Shown here piece by piece: positions 25,440-39,540 of a stretch of DNA of 64,000 nucleotides. A model generated the notes under the pieces. The model was not told the DNA's origin. It ran no database searches and worked only from the letters and a program-made list of their open reading frames with translations. Each line of letters starts with the position of its first letter. Within the stretch, counting starts at the first letter, position 1. Source of the stretch: Myxococcota bacterium. GTDB taxonomy: Bacteria > Myxococcota_A > Bradymonadia > UBA7976 > UBA1532. Position numbers and translations under genes: made by a program. Location of the stretch: the NCBI GenBank assembly GCA_963169045.1, contig CAUJDF010000073.1, forward strand, positions 1 to 64,000, read 5' to 3'.

Positions 25440-26342
25440 TCACCCGCCCGCGCGCGGATGCCACTGACCGACGAGGCGCGCGAGGCCGGCGCGCAGATCG
25501 ACGCGCGGCGCCCACCCGAGCAGGGCGCGGGCGCGCGTGGGATCGCCGACGAAGCGCGCGACGTCGTACCGGCGGGCGGGCGCCTCGACAACCCGGGCGC
25601 GGTCGCCGCCGAGCTCGACGGCGAGCGCCGCGAGCTGCGCCAGCGTCGTGGCCGTCCCGCTCACGAGGTGCACGGGCGGGAGGTCCGCTTCGCCGGCGCC
25701 GAGCCGCGCGGCGAGGAGGGCGAGGCCGGCGACCACATCGTCGATGTGCGTGAAATCGAACGTGTTTTCGGCGCCGTCGAGCCGGAGCGTCCCGCCGGTG
25801 GCCGCGGCGCGCGCGAACGCGGGGACGACGCGGTCCGCGTGGTCGTCGGCGCACCCGTACACGTTGGAGAGGCGCACCACCGCGGTCGTCAGGCCGGCGC
25901 TCCGCGCCTCGAGCGTCAGGCGCTCGCCGTCGACCTTGGTGCGGCCGTACACGTTGATCGGCGCGAGGGGCGCGTCCTCGCCGACGGGCAGGCGGTCCGG
26001 CTCGCCGTAGACCTCGCGGCTGCTCGCGAACAGCACCCACGGGCGGCGCGGCGCGCGCAGGGCGGCGCGCAGGACGGCCGCCGTGCCGTCGCGGTTGACG
26101 CGCACGCAGCGGTCGGGCTCGCGCTCGCCCCAGATCACGCGCGAGACCGCGGCGAGGTGGACGACGCCGTCCGCCGCGGCCATCGCGGCCTCGAGCGCGC
26201 GCTCGTCGAGCACGTCCTCGCCGTGGCGCAGGTCGTAGCCGCGGACGGCGGCGAAGCGGCGGGCGAGGTGGCGGCCGACGAGGCCGGCTGATCCGGTGAT
26301 GAGCAGCACGGGCGCGATGCTATCGTCGCCGGCCGCGGACAT
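25440..26342 (-). CDS. NAD-dependent epimerase/dehydratase (extended SDR)
   Basis: A 300-residue protein from ATG 26342. The cofactor motif G-x-x-G-x-x-G is present as GSAGLVGRH near residue 17, the active-site Tyr and Lys as YGRTK, and an upstream Ser in FASSREVYGEP. Later features (RLSNVYG, FDFTHIDDVVAGLALL and a C-terminal DPTRARALLGWAP) match extended short-chain dehydrogenases acting on nucleotide sugars, such as UDP-glucose 4-epimerase relatives. The exact substrate is unknown. No glycosyltransferase or sugar locus is adjacent. The gap to the upstream VWA gene is only 31 bp, so it is probably co-transcribed with it. An internal GTG is an alternative start, but the upstream ATG seems acceptable. 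Confidence 0.9.
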   Translation of the reverse strand: MSAAGDDSIAPVLLITGSAGLVGRHLARRFAAVRGYDLRHGEDVLDERALEAAMAAADGVVHLAAVSRVIWGEREPDRCVRVNRDGTAAVLRAALRAPRRPWVLFASSREVYGEPDRLPVGEDAPLAPINVYGRTKVDGERLTLEARSAGLTTAVVRLSNVYGCADDHADRVVPAFARAAATGGTLRLDGAENTFDFTHIDDVVAGLALLAARLGAGEADLPPVHLVSGTATTLAQLAALAVELGGDRARVVEAPARRYDVARFVGDPTRARALLGWAPRVDLRAGLARLVGQWHPRAGG

Positions 26343-26373
26343 CGAGGCGCTCAGGCTTCGTCCTGCGGCGCCG

Positions 26374-28737
26374 TCAGTTGAGCGGGTCGGTCATGCCGAC
26401 GGCCGGATCGGGGTGGAAGCGGAAGTTGTCGAGCAGCACCGTCGACGTATAGATGCCGTCGCCCTCGTCGTGGACCGAGAACGTGAGCTTGAAGGTCTCG
26501 CCGGGACGGATGGGCCAGCTGGTTCGCAGCCAGCACGTGGAGGCGCCCCGTACGAAGCCCGTGTCGCGCTCGCTGCACGGGTGGAACGGGTTGGCGAAGT
26601 AGTTGTTGTTGATCTCGATCGGCCGGCCGTTGCCATCGAACGAGATGTTGGTGGGACGCCCGCCCTCGGTGCTCTCCGCCTCGATGATCGCGTAGAACGT
26701 GTCGTTGAACTCGCTGCCGATGTAGTCGGGGAACTCGGCGGAGAAGAAGTCGAAGTCGAACGAGAAGCTGTGGGCGTCGCGGGGCGCCGTGAGCGTGACC
26801 GACACCTGGGCGAGGTCGCAGACGAGGCTGCCGTCGCGGTCCCCGAGCGGATCGCCGAAGCCCTCGCCGCCGTTGCAGCCGCGGTCGGTGCCGGGCAGCG
26901 TCACCGCCTCGCCGACGGTGCCCGTCGAGAGCGCCGCGAACCGGCAGCCTTCGCGCGGCCGCACCGCCGCAGAGTCGCCGAGCGTGCCGTGGGCGCCGAA
27001 GCTCCCGCGGGGGGCCGCCGCGCGCATGGCCTCGCCGCCGCACAGCCCGAGCGCCTCGGTGAAGGTGGGCTGCCCCTCGCAGTCGCACGCGTCGTCGTGC
27101 CGCTCGCCGTGGGCCACGATGTCGCAGTAGGCGTCGAGCAGGTCGCGGGCCTCGGCCAGCGCCGGCATCTCGATCGCGGCGCGGATGCGCGCGCACTCCG
27201 CCTCGACCTCGGAGTCGCGCGCGGTCGTGAGGCCCGACAACGTCCGGATGCCCTCCGCGAACGCCACGAGCGCGTCGCCGAGCGCGAGCTCCGCGGCCGG
27301 CGCGGCGAGCACCTCGGCCAGCGTGAACGCGCGCTCCGTCGTGCGCCGCTCGCCGGTGCGCGCGTCCGTCGCGTGCACCCGCACCGCGAACGTCTCGTCC
27401 TCGGCGGGCGCGTCGGCGCACGTCCCCAGGATCTGGTGGAACACCATCTGGTCGCCGGGCGCGAGGTTCTGGGGGCGCACGACACCCGGCACCGTCGCCA
27501 CCTGCTCGCCGTGGAACTTCAGCAGCCCGAAGCGCGGCGGCAGCTCGAGCTCCACCTGCACGTTCAGCGCCGCGACCTCGAAGTTCTGCGCGAAGCGCTC
27601 GCCGAACATGCGGCGCGCCTCCTCCGGCGAGTCGACGTAGAAGTAGGCGCCCTTGCCCGCGTCGGTCACCGCGTCGAGCAGCGTGTCGTTGAAGCCCTCG
27701 CCGAGGCCGGCGCCCACGAGGTAGATGCCGTCCTCCTCGGCCCCGCCGGCGTGGCGCGCGATCAGCTCGACCGCGGTCTCGCCCGCGTTGGCGCCGCCGT
27801 CGGTGAGCAGCACGACGCGGCTGAGGTCGCCCGGGCGCCGGTGCGCGGTGGCGCGCTCATAGGCGAGGCGCAGCGCCGCCTCCACGTTCGTGGCGCCGCT
27901 CGGCACGAGCTGCGCGAACAGCGCGTCGAGCGACAGGTCGGGCGCGGCGGCGCCGTCCACCATCACGTCGGGCGCCGCGTCGAGGCGCACCACCGACACG
28001 CGATCGTCGGTGCCGAGGTGCTCGGCGAGCGCCTGCACGCTCTCGCGCAGCAGCGCCATCGGCGGTCCCGCCATCGAACCCGAGGCGTCGAGCACCAGCA
28101 CCAGGTTCAGCGGTCGCCGCGACGCGAGGTCCGCCGCGCGCACCCCGATCTGCAGGGCGAACCGCGCCTCGTCGATCGCGCGCATCTGCGGGTGCACCGC
28201 CACGCCCTCGGCCGGGGCCGGGTAGTCGAAGTCCGCGTAATTCAAGAACTCGTAGGTGCGGATGGCGCGCTCGGGCACGAAGCGACCCTGGCGGATGGCG
28301 CGCCGGACGAGCACCGGCGACGCCTGGGAGTTCGAGTCGTCCGCCGAGAGGAACAGGGTGGTCGTGCGGTCGCCGCCACACGCCACCTCGGGCTTCTCGG
28401 GATCCGGCGGCGGCGCGGACTCGTCGGGGCCCTCGACGCCCGACCCTTCGCCGCCGCCTGCGCCGCCGCCGCCCTCCCAGTCGCCGGGCGCGCCGGCGTC
28501 GGCGCTGCCGCTGAAGCCGCCGCCCTCGCCGCCAGCGCCGCCGCCCCAGTCGCCGCCGCCGCCCCCGCCGGCGCCGCCCTGGCCGTCCTCGCCGCCGCCC
28601 CCGGGCTTCGCCGGCGCGCCGGGGCCGCCTCCGTCGCCGGCGCCGCCGCCATCGTCGGCCGAGCCGCTGTCGCCGACACCGCACGCGGCCAGCCCGGCCG
28701 CCAGGATCCACGCCGCGAGGTCCCCACGAAGCTTCAT
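26374..28737 (-). CDS. YfbK-like VWA lipoprotein with choice-of-anchor-type end
   Basis: A 787-residue protein from ATG 28737 with GGAGGGTGA upstream. The signal peptide ends GLAAC, with Cys19 as anchor, followed by about 95 residues of Gly/Asp-rich linker. Residues 150-205 match the YfbK N-terminal segment (TYEFLNYADFDYPAPAEG). The VWA domain has an intact metal motif, D217-A-S219-G-S221, and SGATNVEAALRLAYERA. A DUF3520-like region follows. The last 170 residues (HSFSFDFDFFSAEFPDYIGS, EFNDTFYAII) resemble choice-of-anchor L-type beta domains with Cys pairs. The combination places a metal-dependent adhesion module on the outer membrane. Ligand unknown. It heads a four-gene unit with the epimerase, the propeller lipoprotein and the DUF11 protein. 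Confidence 0.87.
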   Translation of the reverse strand: MKLRGDLAAWILAAGLAACGVGDSGSADDGGGAGDGGGPGAPAKPGGGGEDGQGGAGGGGGGDWGGGAGGEGGGFSGSADAGAPGDWEGGGGAGGGEGSGVEGPDESAPPPDPEKPEVACGGDRTTTLFLSADDSNSQASPVLVRRAIRQGRFVPERAIRTYEFLNYADFDYPAPAEGVAVHPQMRAIDEARFALQIGVRAADLASRRPLNLVLVLDASGSMAGPPMALLRESVQALAEHLGTDDRVSVVRLDAAPDVMVDGAAAPDLSLDALFAQLVPSGATNVEAALRLAYERATAHRRPGDLSRVVLLTDGGANAGETAVELIARHAGGAEEDGIYLVGAGLGEGFNDTLLDAVTDAGKGAYFYVDSPEEARRMFGERFAQNFEVAALNVQVELELPPRFGLLKFHGEQVATVPGVVRPQNLAPGDQMVFHQILGTCADAPAEDETFAVRVHATDARTGERRTTERAFTLAEVLAAPAAELALGDALVAFAEGIRTLSGLTTARDSEVEAECARIRAAIEMPALAEARDLLDAYCDIVAHGERHDDACDCEGQPTFTEALGLCGGEAMRAAAPRGSFGAHGTLGDSAAVRPREGCRFAALSTGTVGEAVTLPGTDRGCNGGEGFGDPLGDRDGSLVCDLAQVSVTLTAPRDAHSFSFDFDFFSAEFPDYIGSEFNDTFYAIIEAESTEGGRPTNISFDGNGRPIEINNNYFANPFHPCSERDTGFVRGASTCWLRTSWPIRPGETFKLTFSVHDEGDGIYTSTVLLDNFRFHPDPAVGMTDPLN

Positions 28738-28808
28738 GTCGTCACCCTCCGCCGGCACACGACGCTGCCGCGCTGCCCGTCTTTCAGCGGGCGACGGAAA
28801 GGGCGACG

Positions 28809-29906
28809 ATGCGGTCCATGACACCGAGTCGGACCCTGCATTTCGCGGCGGCCTGCGCGGGTGCCGGCCTGGCGCTCGCGGTCTGCCGCTACGTCTTCCT
28901 GCCGCTCGAGCTGCCGCGGCTGACGGTGGCCCTGCTGGTCGGCGGTGCGTCCGGCCTCCTCGTGACGGGGCTGCAGCAAGGGCGCGCCGCGTGGCGGCAG
29001 GGCGCGCGCGGCGGCCTCGCGGCCGCGCTCGCGGCGGCGGCGCTGGTCGTCGGCGCCTTCGTCGCCTTCGCGCCGTCACGCCACCCGGCGCTGACGACGC
29101 GCGCCCTGCCCGGCCTGCGCATCGACCTGCCCGCCTGGTCCGCGCGCGAGGACAGCGGCCCGACGATGCCCGGCGTCCTCACGCTCGACGACCCGGCCGG
29201 CGGCGGGCGCTTCGTCTCCGTCCGTTGGACGCCGGGGGAGGGCCTCGCCGATGGGCAGCTCGCGTCGACGCTGGCCGGGTTCGGCCGGCGGGACGCCACC
29301 GAGGCGCCGATGGCGGTCGCCGGCCAGCCCGGCCGCCTCGTCCGCTACGAGGACGACCAGGGCCACCGCGCGCTCGTCACCGCCTGGCGCTGCGTCGACA
29401 ACGACACGCACTACACGCTGTGGACGTTCCGCGACGGCGACCCCGAGGCGCTCCACCGCCGCATGCTGGCCACGGCGTCGTGCGGCCCCGTCGAAGGCGT
29501 CGGGGGGCCGGTCTACCCGCCGTTCACGCCGCCGGACGGCTACGGCGCGCTCGTCACCGACCAGCCGGCGCGCGTCTGGGTGGGGCCCGCCGAGGACGTG
29601 CTCGTCGTCTACCCGGGCACGCCCGGCCGCGACATGGAGGGCTTCCGCCAGGCGCCGGCGCTGCGCGAACAGCTGCTCGCGGCGCTCGAGCTCCGCGACG
29701 CCACGTTCGAGCCGACGCCGCTGCTGCGCGCGGGTCCGGACGGCACGCCGCGCGAGATCTGGGCGGCGGTCGCCCGCGACGACGAGGGCCCGGTGCGCGT
29801 GCAGGTCGTCGCCTGGGCGTGCCCCGGCCGGCTGTTCGTGGCGCTGCACCTCGGCGAGCCGGAGGCGGCGGCGCTCGCCGCCCTCGCGTCGGGCGGGTGC
29901 CCCTGA
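28809..29906 (+). CDS. Membrane-anchored protein of unknown function
   Basis: A 365-residue protein from ATG 28809; ATG 28818 is an in-frame alternative. Three hydrophobic helices occupy the N-terminal 90 residues (LHFAAACAGAGLALAVC, LTVALLVGGASGLLVTG, GLAAALAAAALVVGAFVAF). The remaining 270 residues would lie outside the cytoplasm and show two related beta-rich halves: LPGLRIDLPAW...YTLWTFRDGD and PPDGYGALVTDQP...CPGRLFVALHLG, each ending with a Cys-containing strand. I do not recognise the family. It is transcribed divergently from the YfbK-like lipoprotein gene (72 bp between the starts), and is followed by a tandem hairpin repeat. Confidence 0.75.
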   Translation: MRSMTPSRTLHFAAACAGAGLALAVCRYVFLPLELPRLTVALLVGGASGLLVTGLQQGRAAWRQGARGGLAAALAAAALVVGAFVAFAPSRHPALTTRALPGLRIDLPAWSAREDSGPTMPGVLTLDDPAGGGRFVSVRWTPGEGLADGQLASTLAGFGRRDATEAPMAVAGQPGRLVRYEDDQGHRALVTAWRCVDNDTHYTLWTFRDGDPEALHRRMLATASCGPVEGVGGPVYPPFTPPDGYGALVTDQPARVWVGPAEDVLVVYPGTPGRDMEGFRQAPALREQLLAALELRDATFEPTPLLRAGPDGTPREIWAAVARDDEGPVRVQVVAWACPGRLFVALHLGEPEAAALAALASGGCP

Positions 29907-29912
29907 AGAGAC

Positions 29913-29972
29913 GCGCGCGATCCTTCACGGCATCGCGCGGGGGCGCGCGATCCTTCACGGCATCGCGCGGGG
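29913..29972. repeat. Two tandem 30-bp direct repeats, each a hairpin
   Basis: Bases 29913-29942 and 29943-29972 are identical. Each unit contains CGCGCGAT and, ten bases later, ATCGCGCG, forming an 8-bp stem. The pair lies in the gap between the membrane protein gene and the MopE-like gene. It may act as a double terminator or an mRNA-stability element, or be a small mobile repeat. Confidence 0.75.
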
Positions 29973-30054
29973 GGAAAAACCGGGTGGACTCAGGTTGCGC
30001 TGCGCGCGCGCCGATGTGACGTTCGTGAGGCTCCGCGCGGATCCGGGGGTGACG

Positions 30055-35007
<4,953 letters not shown>

Positions 35008-35488
35008 TCCGCGCGGGCGCGGCGGCGCCCGCGCCCGGTCCGCCGGACGTGGCGGCGCCTGCGAACAACCCCTCCGGGCCGCCGCCGTGGCGGATCGGCG
35101 CTCCGTCCGGAGGCGATGGCGCCGGCCGGCGACCGGACGGACGCGCGCCATGGACGACGCCGTGGCGCTTCCCGAAGCCTCCGCGGCCGCCGCGAACGTC
35201 ACCCGGCGATCTTTCGGGAGCCTCCGCAGCCGCCGCGGACGTCACCCGGCGATCTTTCGGGAGCCTCCGCGGCCGCCGCGATCCTCGCCCCGCGTCTCGC
35301 GGGGAGGCCCCGCGGCCGCCGCGGAGGCCCTCCGGCGACGAAAGGGACGCGATCGCAGGCGCCGCGGAGGTCGCCGGACGCTCTCCGTCGCCGTGCGCGC
35401 CGTCTCCGACGGGCGCCCTCCCGGGCTCGCCGACCGGACCGGGGCGGCGCGGGCCGACACCCTGCCCGACGCCGCCGCGGGCGCTCGC
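35008..35488. other. Non-coding GC-rich gap between convergent genes
   Basis: This 481-bp stretch lies between the stop of the MopE-like gene and the stop of the TPR gene. No frame across it has convincing protein character. It contains the 43-bp tandem repeats, several GCGGCCGC palindromes and nothing recognisable as an RNA gene. Confidence 0.6.
35177..35348. repeat. Degenerate 43-bp tandem repeat, about four copies
   Basis: Copies run 35177-35219, 35220-35262, 35263-35305 and a weaker one from 35306 to about 35348. Copies 1 and 2 differ at only two or three bases; copy 3 shares its first 18 bases and end GGGGA, copy 4 the GCGGCCGCCGCG core. Each unit starts GCCTCCGCGGCCGCC or similar, and the first two carry CCCGGCGATCTTTCGGGA. 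Confidence 0.75.
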
Positions 35489-36649
35489 CTACCGGGACGC
35501 GGCGGACGCCGGCGCGGCGGTCTGCGCGCCGTCGAGGCCGGCGCGGAACTGCTCCACGCGGGCGCGGTGCTCCGCGAGCGCGGGCAGCCGTTCGGCGAGG
35601 GCGAGGAAGCGGTCGGCGGCCTTGCGCCCGTTCTCCCGGTCGCCGGTCCGGGCGAGCGCCGACATCAGGCGCAGGTGCACATCGGGCAGCGTGGGATCGC
35701 GGCCGACGATCTCCTCGTAGGTCTGCGCGGCGCGCCGCGTCTCCCCCAGGGCCTCGTAGACCAGCCCGAGGTTGTAGGCGCTCTCGGTGCGGTTGCCGCG
35801 GCGGACGGCGATCAGCAGGTTTTCGAGGGCCTTCTGCGGTTGGCCGGCTCGGAAGAAGGCGTTGGCGAGGTCGTCGTACAGGTCGACGTCGGGCACCTGC
35901 TGTCCCTGTGGGAGGGCGGCCAGCGCGCCTTCGAACGCCTCGACGGCCGCCGGCCACTTCTCGAGGGCGAGCTCCGCGCGGCCGAGCAGACGCAGCGCCG
36001 TGTAGCTGCGCTCGATCTCGGCGGCCTCCCGCAGTCGCTCGGCGGCCAGGGCGTGCTTTCCGCGCGAGAGCAGCGCCTGACCGAGCGCCAGCCTCGGAGC
36101 GGCCGCGCGCGGACCGGCCAGCTCGACCGCCCGACCCAGCTCGGCCTCGGCTTCGTCGTGTCGACCGGCGGCGGCGAGCAGGCGGCCGAGGTGCAGATGC
36201 GCCGACGTCAGCCCGGCGTCGATCGCCAGCGCCCGGCGGTAGGCGGCCTCGGCTTCGGCGAGCATCCCGCGCCGGGCGGCGACGTTGCCCGCCGCCACCT
36301 GGTGGACGGCGAGGTCGTCGGGCCCGGCCTCGATCGCAACGGCGAGCTCGTGGGCCATCGCGGCCACCGTCTCGGCCGAGAGCACCTCGGGCGCGCCGGC
36401 GACGAGGTGCGCCTGGGCGCGGAGCAGCGCGCGTTGCACGTCGGGATCGCCCGGGGCCAGGTCGCGCGCCCGCTGGAGCGCGACGACGGCCCGGTGCGCG
36501 TCGCCGCCGGTCAGCGCCGCGTCGCCGGCGGCCCGGTGCCGCTCGACGAGGGTCGCGCGACCGCGGACCTCCCCGAAGCGATGCCATTCGTTGTAGGCGA
36601 AGGGGACGAGCGCCGCGGTCGCGAGCGCCGTGAGCAACCATCGATGCAA
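35489..36649 (-). CDS. TPR-repeat membrane-anchored protein
   Basis: A 386-residue protein. The most likely start is TTG 36649, since only this includes the N-terminal hydrophobic helix (HRWLLTALATAALVPFAY); no ATG lies nearby and no strong Shine-Dalgarno was found. It lies 11 bp after the stop of the collagen-like gene. From residue 35 on it consists of about nine TPR units (for example AEAAYRRALAIDAGLTSAHL, LGRAELALEKWPAAVEAFEG, NLGLVYEALGETRRAAQTYE). Such proteins scaffold complexes at the inner membrane, exposing the TPR array to the periplasm or cytoplasm. Partner is unknown, but coupling with the collagen-like gene suggests assembly or export of that protein. Confidence 0.87.
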   Translation of the reverse strand: MHRWLLTALATAALVPFAYNEWHRFGEVRGRATLVERHRAAGDAALTGGDAHRAVVALQRARDLAPGDPDVQRALLRAQAHLVAGAPEVLSAETVAAMAHELAVAIEAGPDDLAVHQVAAGNVAARRGMLAEAEAAYRRALAIDAGLTSAHLHLGRLLAAAGRHDEAEAELGRAVELAGPRAAAPRLALGQALLSRGKHALAAERLREAAEIERSYTALRLLGRAELALEKWPAAVEAFEGALAALPQGQQVPDVDLYDDLANAFFRAGQPQKALENLLIAVRRGNRTESAYNLGLVYEALGETRRAAQTYEEIVGRDPTLPDVHLRLMSALARTGDRENGRKAADRFLALAERLPALAEHRARVEQFRAGLDGAQTAAPASAASR

Positions 36650-36660
36650 TGTCGGATCCC

Positions 36661-39384
36661 TCACTTGCAGCAATACGCGCCCCAGCCGCGGGAACCCCAG
36701 CCGGTGAGACCGTTGTTCGGCAGATCGAGCCCGCACAGCCGCACGCCCGGCACGGGGCCGCCGCAGCCGCCCGATCCGCCGGCCTGCATCGGGTACACCG
36801 CGTGGAAGCGCAGACTGCCGTTGTCGTACTGCGGGCCGTTGGCGGTGCTCGTCCACCCGCAGGAGCACTCCTGATAGCCCGCGCCCCAGGCGGCGTAGAC
36901 CTCCTCGAGGCTGCAGATGTGGCCGCCGCCGTCGCGGCACTGCGCCGCGGCCTCGCGATAGAGCTTGTCGTAGCCGCCGATGTGCCAGATGCAGATGCCG
37001 TAGAGGGCCCGCGCGTTGGTCGGGCAGTCGCCCGTGATGCGGCCGCCGATGTTCAGGTTGCCGCCGACCGAGGCGTTGCCGTCGATGCGCGTGCCGCCCG
37101 CGAAGTCGCCGGCGTAGTTCAGCGCGAGCGTGTCGCCGCCGTCGTGAACGATCGCCCGGCCGCCGTCGCCGCGCGGGGCATAGCGGATGTTGAAGTCGGC
37201 GCCGAGGAAGTTGAACGAGAACGCCTCGAACGTCGGCGTGCCGCGGAACGTGCTCGCGCCCTGCACCGTCAGCGAGCCGCCGACGAAGACGTTGCCCACG
37301 TGGTCGGCGTCGCCGTTGGCCCAGAAGCGGTGCTTCTCGCTCGCCAGCGCCTCGTTGTTGCACCCGCCGCCGCCGCACGAGTCGCCCCAGATCGAGAAGC
37401 GGTCGTTGCGCCCGCCGTTGTCGTGCACGTACAGGCGCAGGTTCGTGATGTCGCCTGCCTCGTAGACGTTCCGGAAGTAGACGGCGTCGGAGTTGTTGCT
37501 GTCGGTCCAGAAGCGCAGCGCCTGGCCCTCGCGCACCGCGAGCCCGCCGCGCGCCTGCACCTCGCCGTCGAAGACCGCGACGCCGGTCTGCCGCGACGCG
37601 CCGTCGACCGTGAACGCGCCCTCGACGCTCACGCCGCCGCTCGCGCGCAGCACCAGGTTGTCGTCGGCGTTGTCGCCGACGCCGATCTCGAGGACGGTGT
37701 TCTCGCCCGCCTCGCTGCGGTAGCGGATGTAGGCGTCGTCGCCGCTTCCGCCCCAGCGATTGGCCTGGAACAGGAGCCCGATCGCCTCGCTGCCGTTGCC
37801 GGTGAGGCGGGTCATCGAGTTGCTGTAGAGCTCGATCTGGTCGCCGGCGTCGTTGTTGATGCCGATCTGGAGGCGCGTGTCCTCGCCGGCGACGCCCAGG
37901 TAGCGGATCCAGGCCGAGTCGCCGGAGCCGCCCCAGCGGTCCTTCGGGAACTCGAAGCCGAAGGGGCCGGCGCCGGGCCCGTCGAGCCAGACGCGTCCCG
38001 GCGAGTAGAGCTCGATGCGATCGCCGGGGTCGTTGTTCACGCCGAGGCGGAGCACCCGGTCGTCGCCGGCGACGTCGTGGAACTGCACCCAGGCGACGTC
38101 GCCGCCGCCCGGGGACGGCCAGACCAGGCCGTTGGCCCCACTGCCGACCGACGGCTGGATCTGCCCGACGACGTAGGCGTGCCGGTTGACGCGCAGGTCG
38201 CGCTGGACGGTCAGGTCGAGCGCGGCGGTCACCTGCCCCTCGAGCCGCGTGCCGCCGGCGAACTCCCCCTCGGCGTTGACGATCAGCACGTCGCCGGCCG
38301 CGTGGACGAGGGCGCGGCCGCCGTCGCCGGAGGCGACGACCCGCATCGCGACCGCGCCGTCGTTGAAGGTGGCGCCGCCGTCGACGGTGATGCCCTGACG
38401 CAGGCGAGCGGCGCCGGTGAGGTCGAGCTGGCCGTCGACCCGCACCGCGCTCTCGAGGCTGATGCCGCCGTCGTTGCGCAGGCGCAGATAGCCGTCGGCG
38501 TTGCTGTTGTCGAGCGGGGCGACGTAGATCTGCGCCTGCGAGCCCGTCCACGTGATGGCGCCGTCCGGCCCGGGATCGTTGAAGCTCAGGCCGTCGACGC
38601 CGGTGATGGGGTCGTCGCTCAGCCGGAGGTCGTCGCCGAGCTGCGAGATGCCGGTGACGCTGAGCGTGGCGCCGCTGACCTGGCCGCCCGCCGAGAGGTT
38701 GCCGACCGTGCCGGTGTTCTGGTCGGTGCGCATGAAGCGGTCGGAGCTCAGGCCGTCCAGCAGGTCGGCGTCGATGCCGGTGCCCGCGCCGTCGACCTGC
38801 AGCAGCTTGGCGCGCACCTGCTCCGGCGTGTCGGGCGAGCCGTTGCCGCCGGCGGGACCGGCCGGCCCGGCGGGCCCCTGGGGTCCGGCGGGGCCCGCCG
38901 GTCCCATCGGCCCCTGAAGTCCGGTCGGGTTGCCCACCCAGCGGCCCTGGGCGTTGATGACCTGGCCGACGCCGGCGATCGCGACCGAACGCGGCGTGAT
39001 GTCGCCGGTCGCGTTGACCGCGATGTCGGCGTGCATCGCCGCGGGCACCTTGCGCAGGGGCGTCCGGGGCGCGAGGTCGGGTCCGTCGTCGATGCTGATC
39101 GCCAGGTAGAGCTGGGGCGAGGCGAAGAGCGCCGGATCGAGCGCGACGAGGCTGCCGACCGCGACCGAGTAGTACCCCTCGAAGAGCTGGACGCCGACGT
39201 GGCGCTCCTCGAAGACCGGCGCGCCACCCATCGCCGCGGCGTAGAGCCGCACGCGGACCGTACGTGCCCCTTCGAGCGGATCGCCGTTCGCGTCGAGGAG
39301 AATGCCCTCCTGGGCGAACTGGTTCGGCAACGCCTGCGCCGCCACGGGCGCGAGCACCGACAAGAAAACCCACCACCAGCGCAT
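36661..39384 (-). CDS. Exported collagen-like protein with Cys-rich end
   Basis: A 907-residue protein from ATG 39384 with a signal peptide (MRWWWVFLSVLAPVAAQA). Residues 20-150 form a domain also found in the protein at 54636 (GILLDANGDPLEGARTVRVR and AQGRWVGNP). A short collagen-type G-X-Y tract lies at 155-180. Residues 185-780 form repetitive beta strands, including repeated segments like VLRLGVNNDPGDRIELYS, TRLQIGINNDAGDQIELYS and GGRALVHAAGD / GGRAIVHDGGD, resembling tail-fibre or beta-solenoid architecture. The last 120 residues hold at least eleven Cys with GGGHICSLEEVYAAWGAGYQ, a compact disulfide-rich domain I cannot name. It is likely a surface fibre. A TPR gene follows directly. 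Confidence 0.82.
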   Translation of the reverse strand: MRWWWVFLSVLAPVAAQALPNQFAQEGILLDANGDPLEGARTVRVRLYAAAMGGAPVFEERHVGVQLFEGYYSVAVGSLVALDPALFASPQLYLAISIDDGPDLAPRTPLRKVPAAMHADIAVNATGDITPRSVAIAGVGQVINAQGRWVGNPTGLQGPMGPAGPAGPQGPAGPAGPAGGNGSPDTPEQVRAKLLQVDGAGTGIDADLLDGLSSDRFMRTDQNTGTVGNLSAGGQVSGATLSVTGISQLGDDLRLSDDPITGVDGLSFNDPGPDGAITWTGSQAQIYVAPLDNSNADGYLRLRNDGGISLESAVRVDGQLDLTGAARLRQGITVDGGATFNDGAVAMRVVASGDGGRALVHAAGDVLIVNAEGEFAGGTRLEGQVTAALDLTVQRDLRVNRHAYVVGQIQPSVGSGANGLVWPSPGGGDVAWVQFHDVAGDDRVLRLGVNNDPGDRIELYSPGRVWLDGPGAGPFGFEFPKDRWGGSGDSAWIRYLGVAGEDTRLQIGINNDAGDQIELYSNSMTRLTGNGSEAIGLLFQANRWGGSGDDAYIRYRSEAGENTVLEIGVGDNADDNLVLRASGGVSVEGAFTVDGASRQTGVAVFDGEVQARGGLAVREGQALRFWTDSNNSDAVYFRNVYEAGDITNLRLYVHDNGGRNDRFSIWGDSCGGGGCNNEALASEKHRFWANGDADHVGNVFVGGSLTVQGASTFRGTPTFEAFSFNFLGADFNIRYAPRGDGGRAIVHDGGDTLALNYAGDFAGGTRIDGNASVGGNLNIGGRITGDCPTNARALYGICIWHIGGYDKLYREAAAQCRDGGGHICSLEEVYAAWGAGYQECSCGWTSTANGPQYDNGSLRFHAVYPMQAGGSGGCGGPVPGVRLCGLDLPNNGLTGWGSRGWGAYCCK

Positions 39385-39540
39385 GTTGCCCCCGGATTCC
39401 AGGCACGGATCCTCTTCCGCGCCCGCGCAGACCAGGAATAGCAGGTTCGGGGAATCCCTCGCTACGATACCGATGCACTTGACCTGCCCATCATGGGACG
39501 ATGAATACTTCGCCCACGAGAAATCCTCGGGAGAAGCCGG

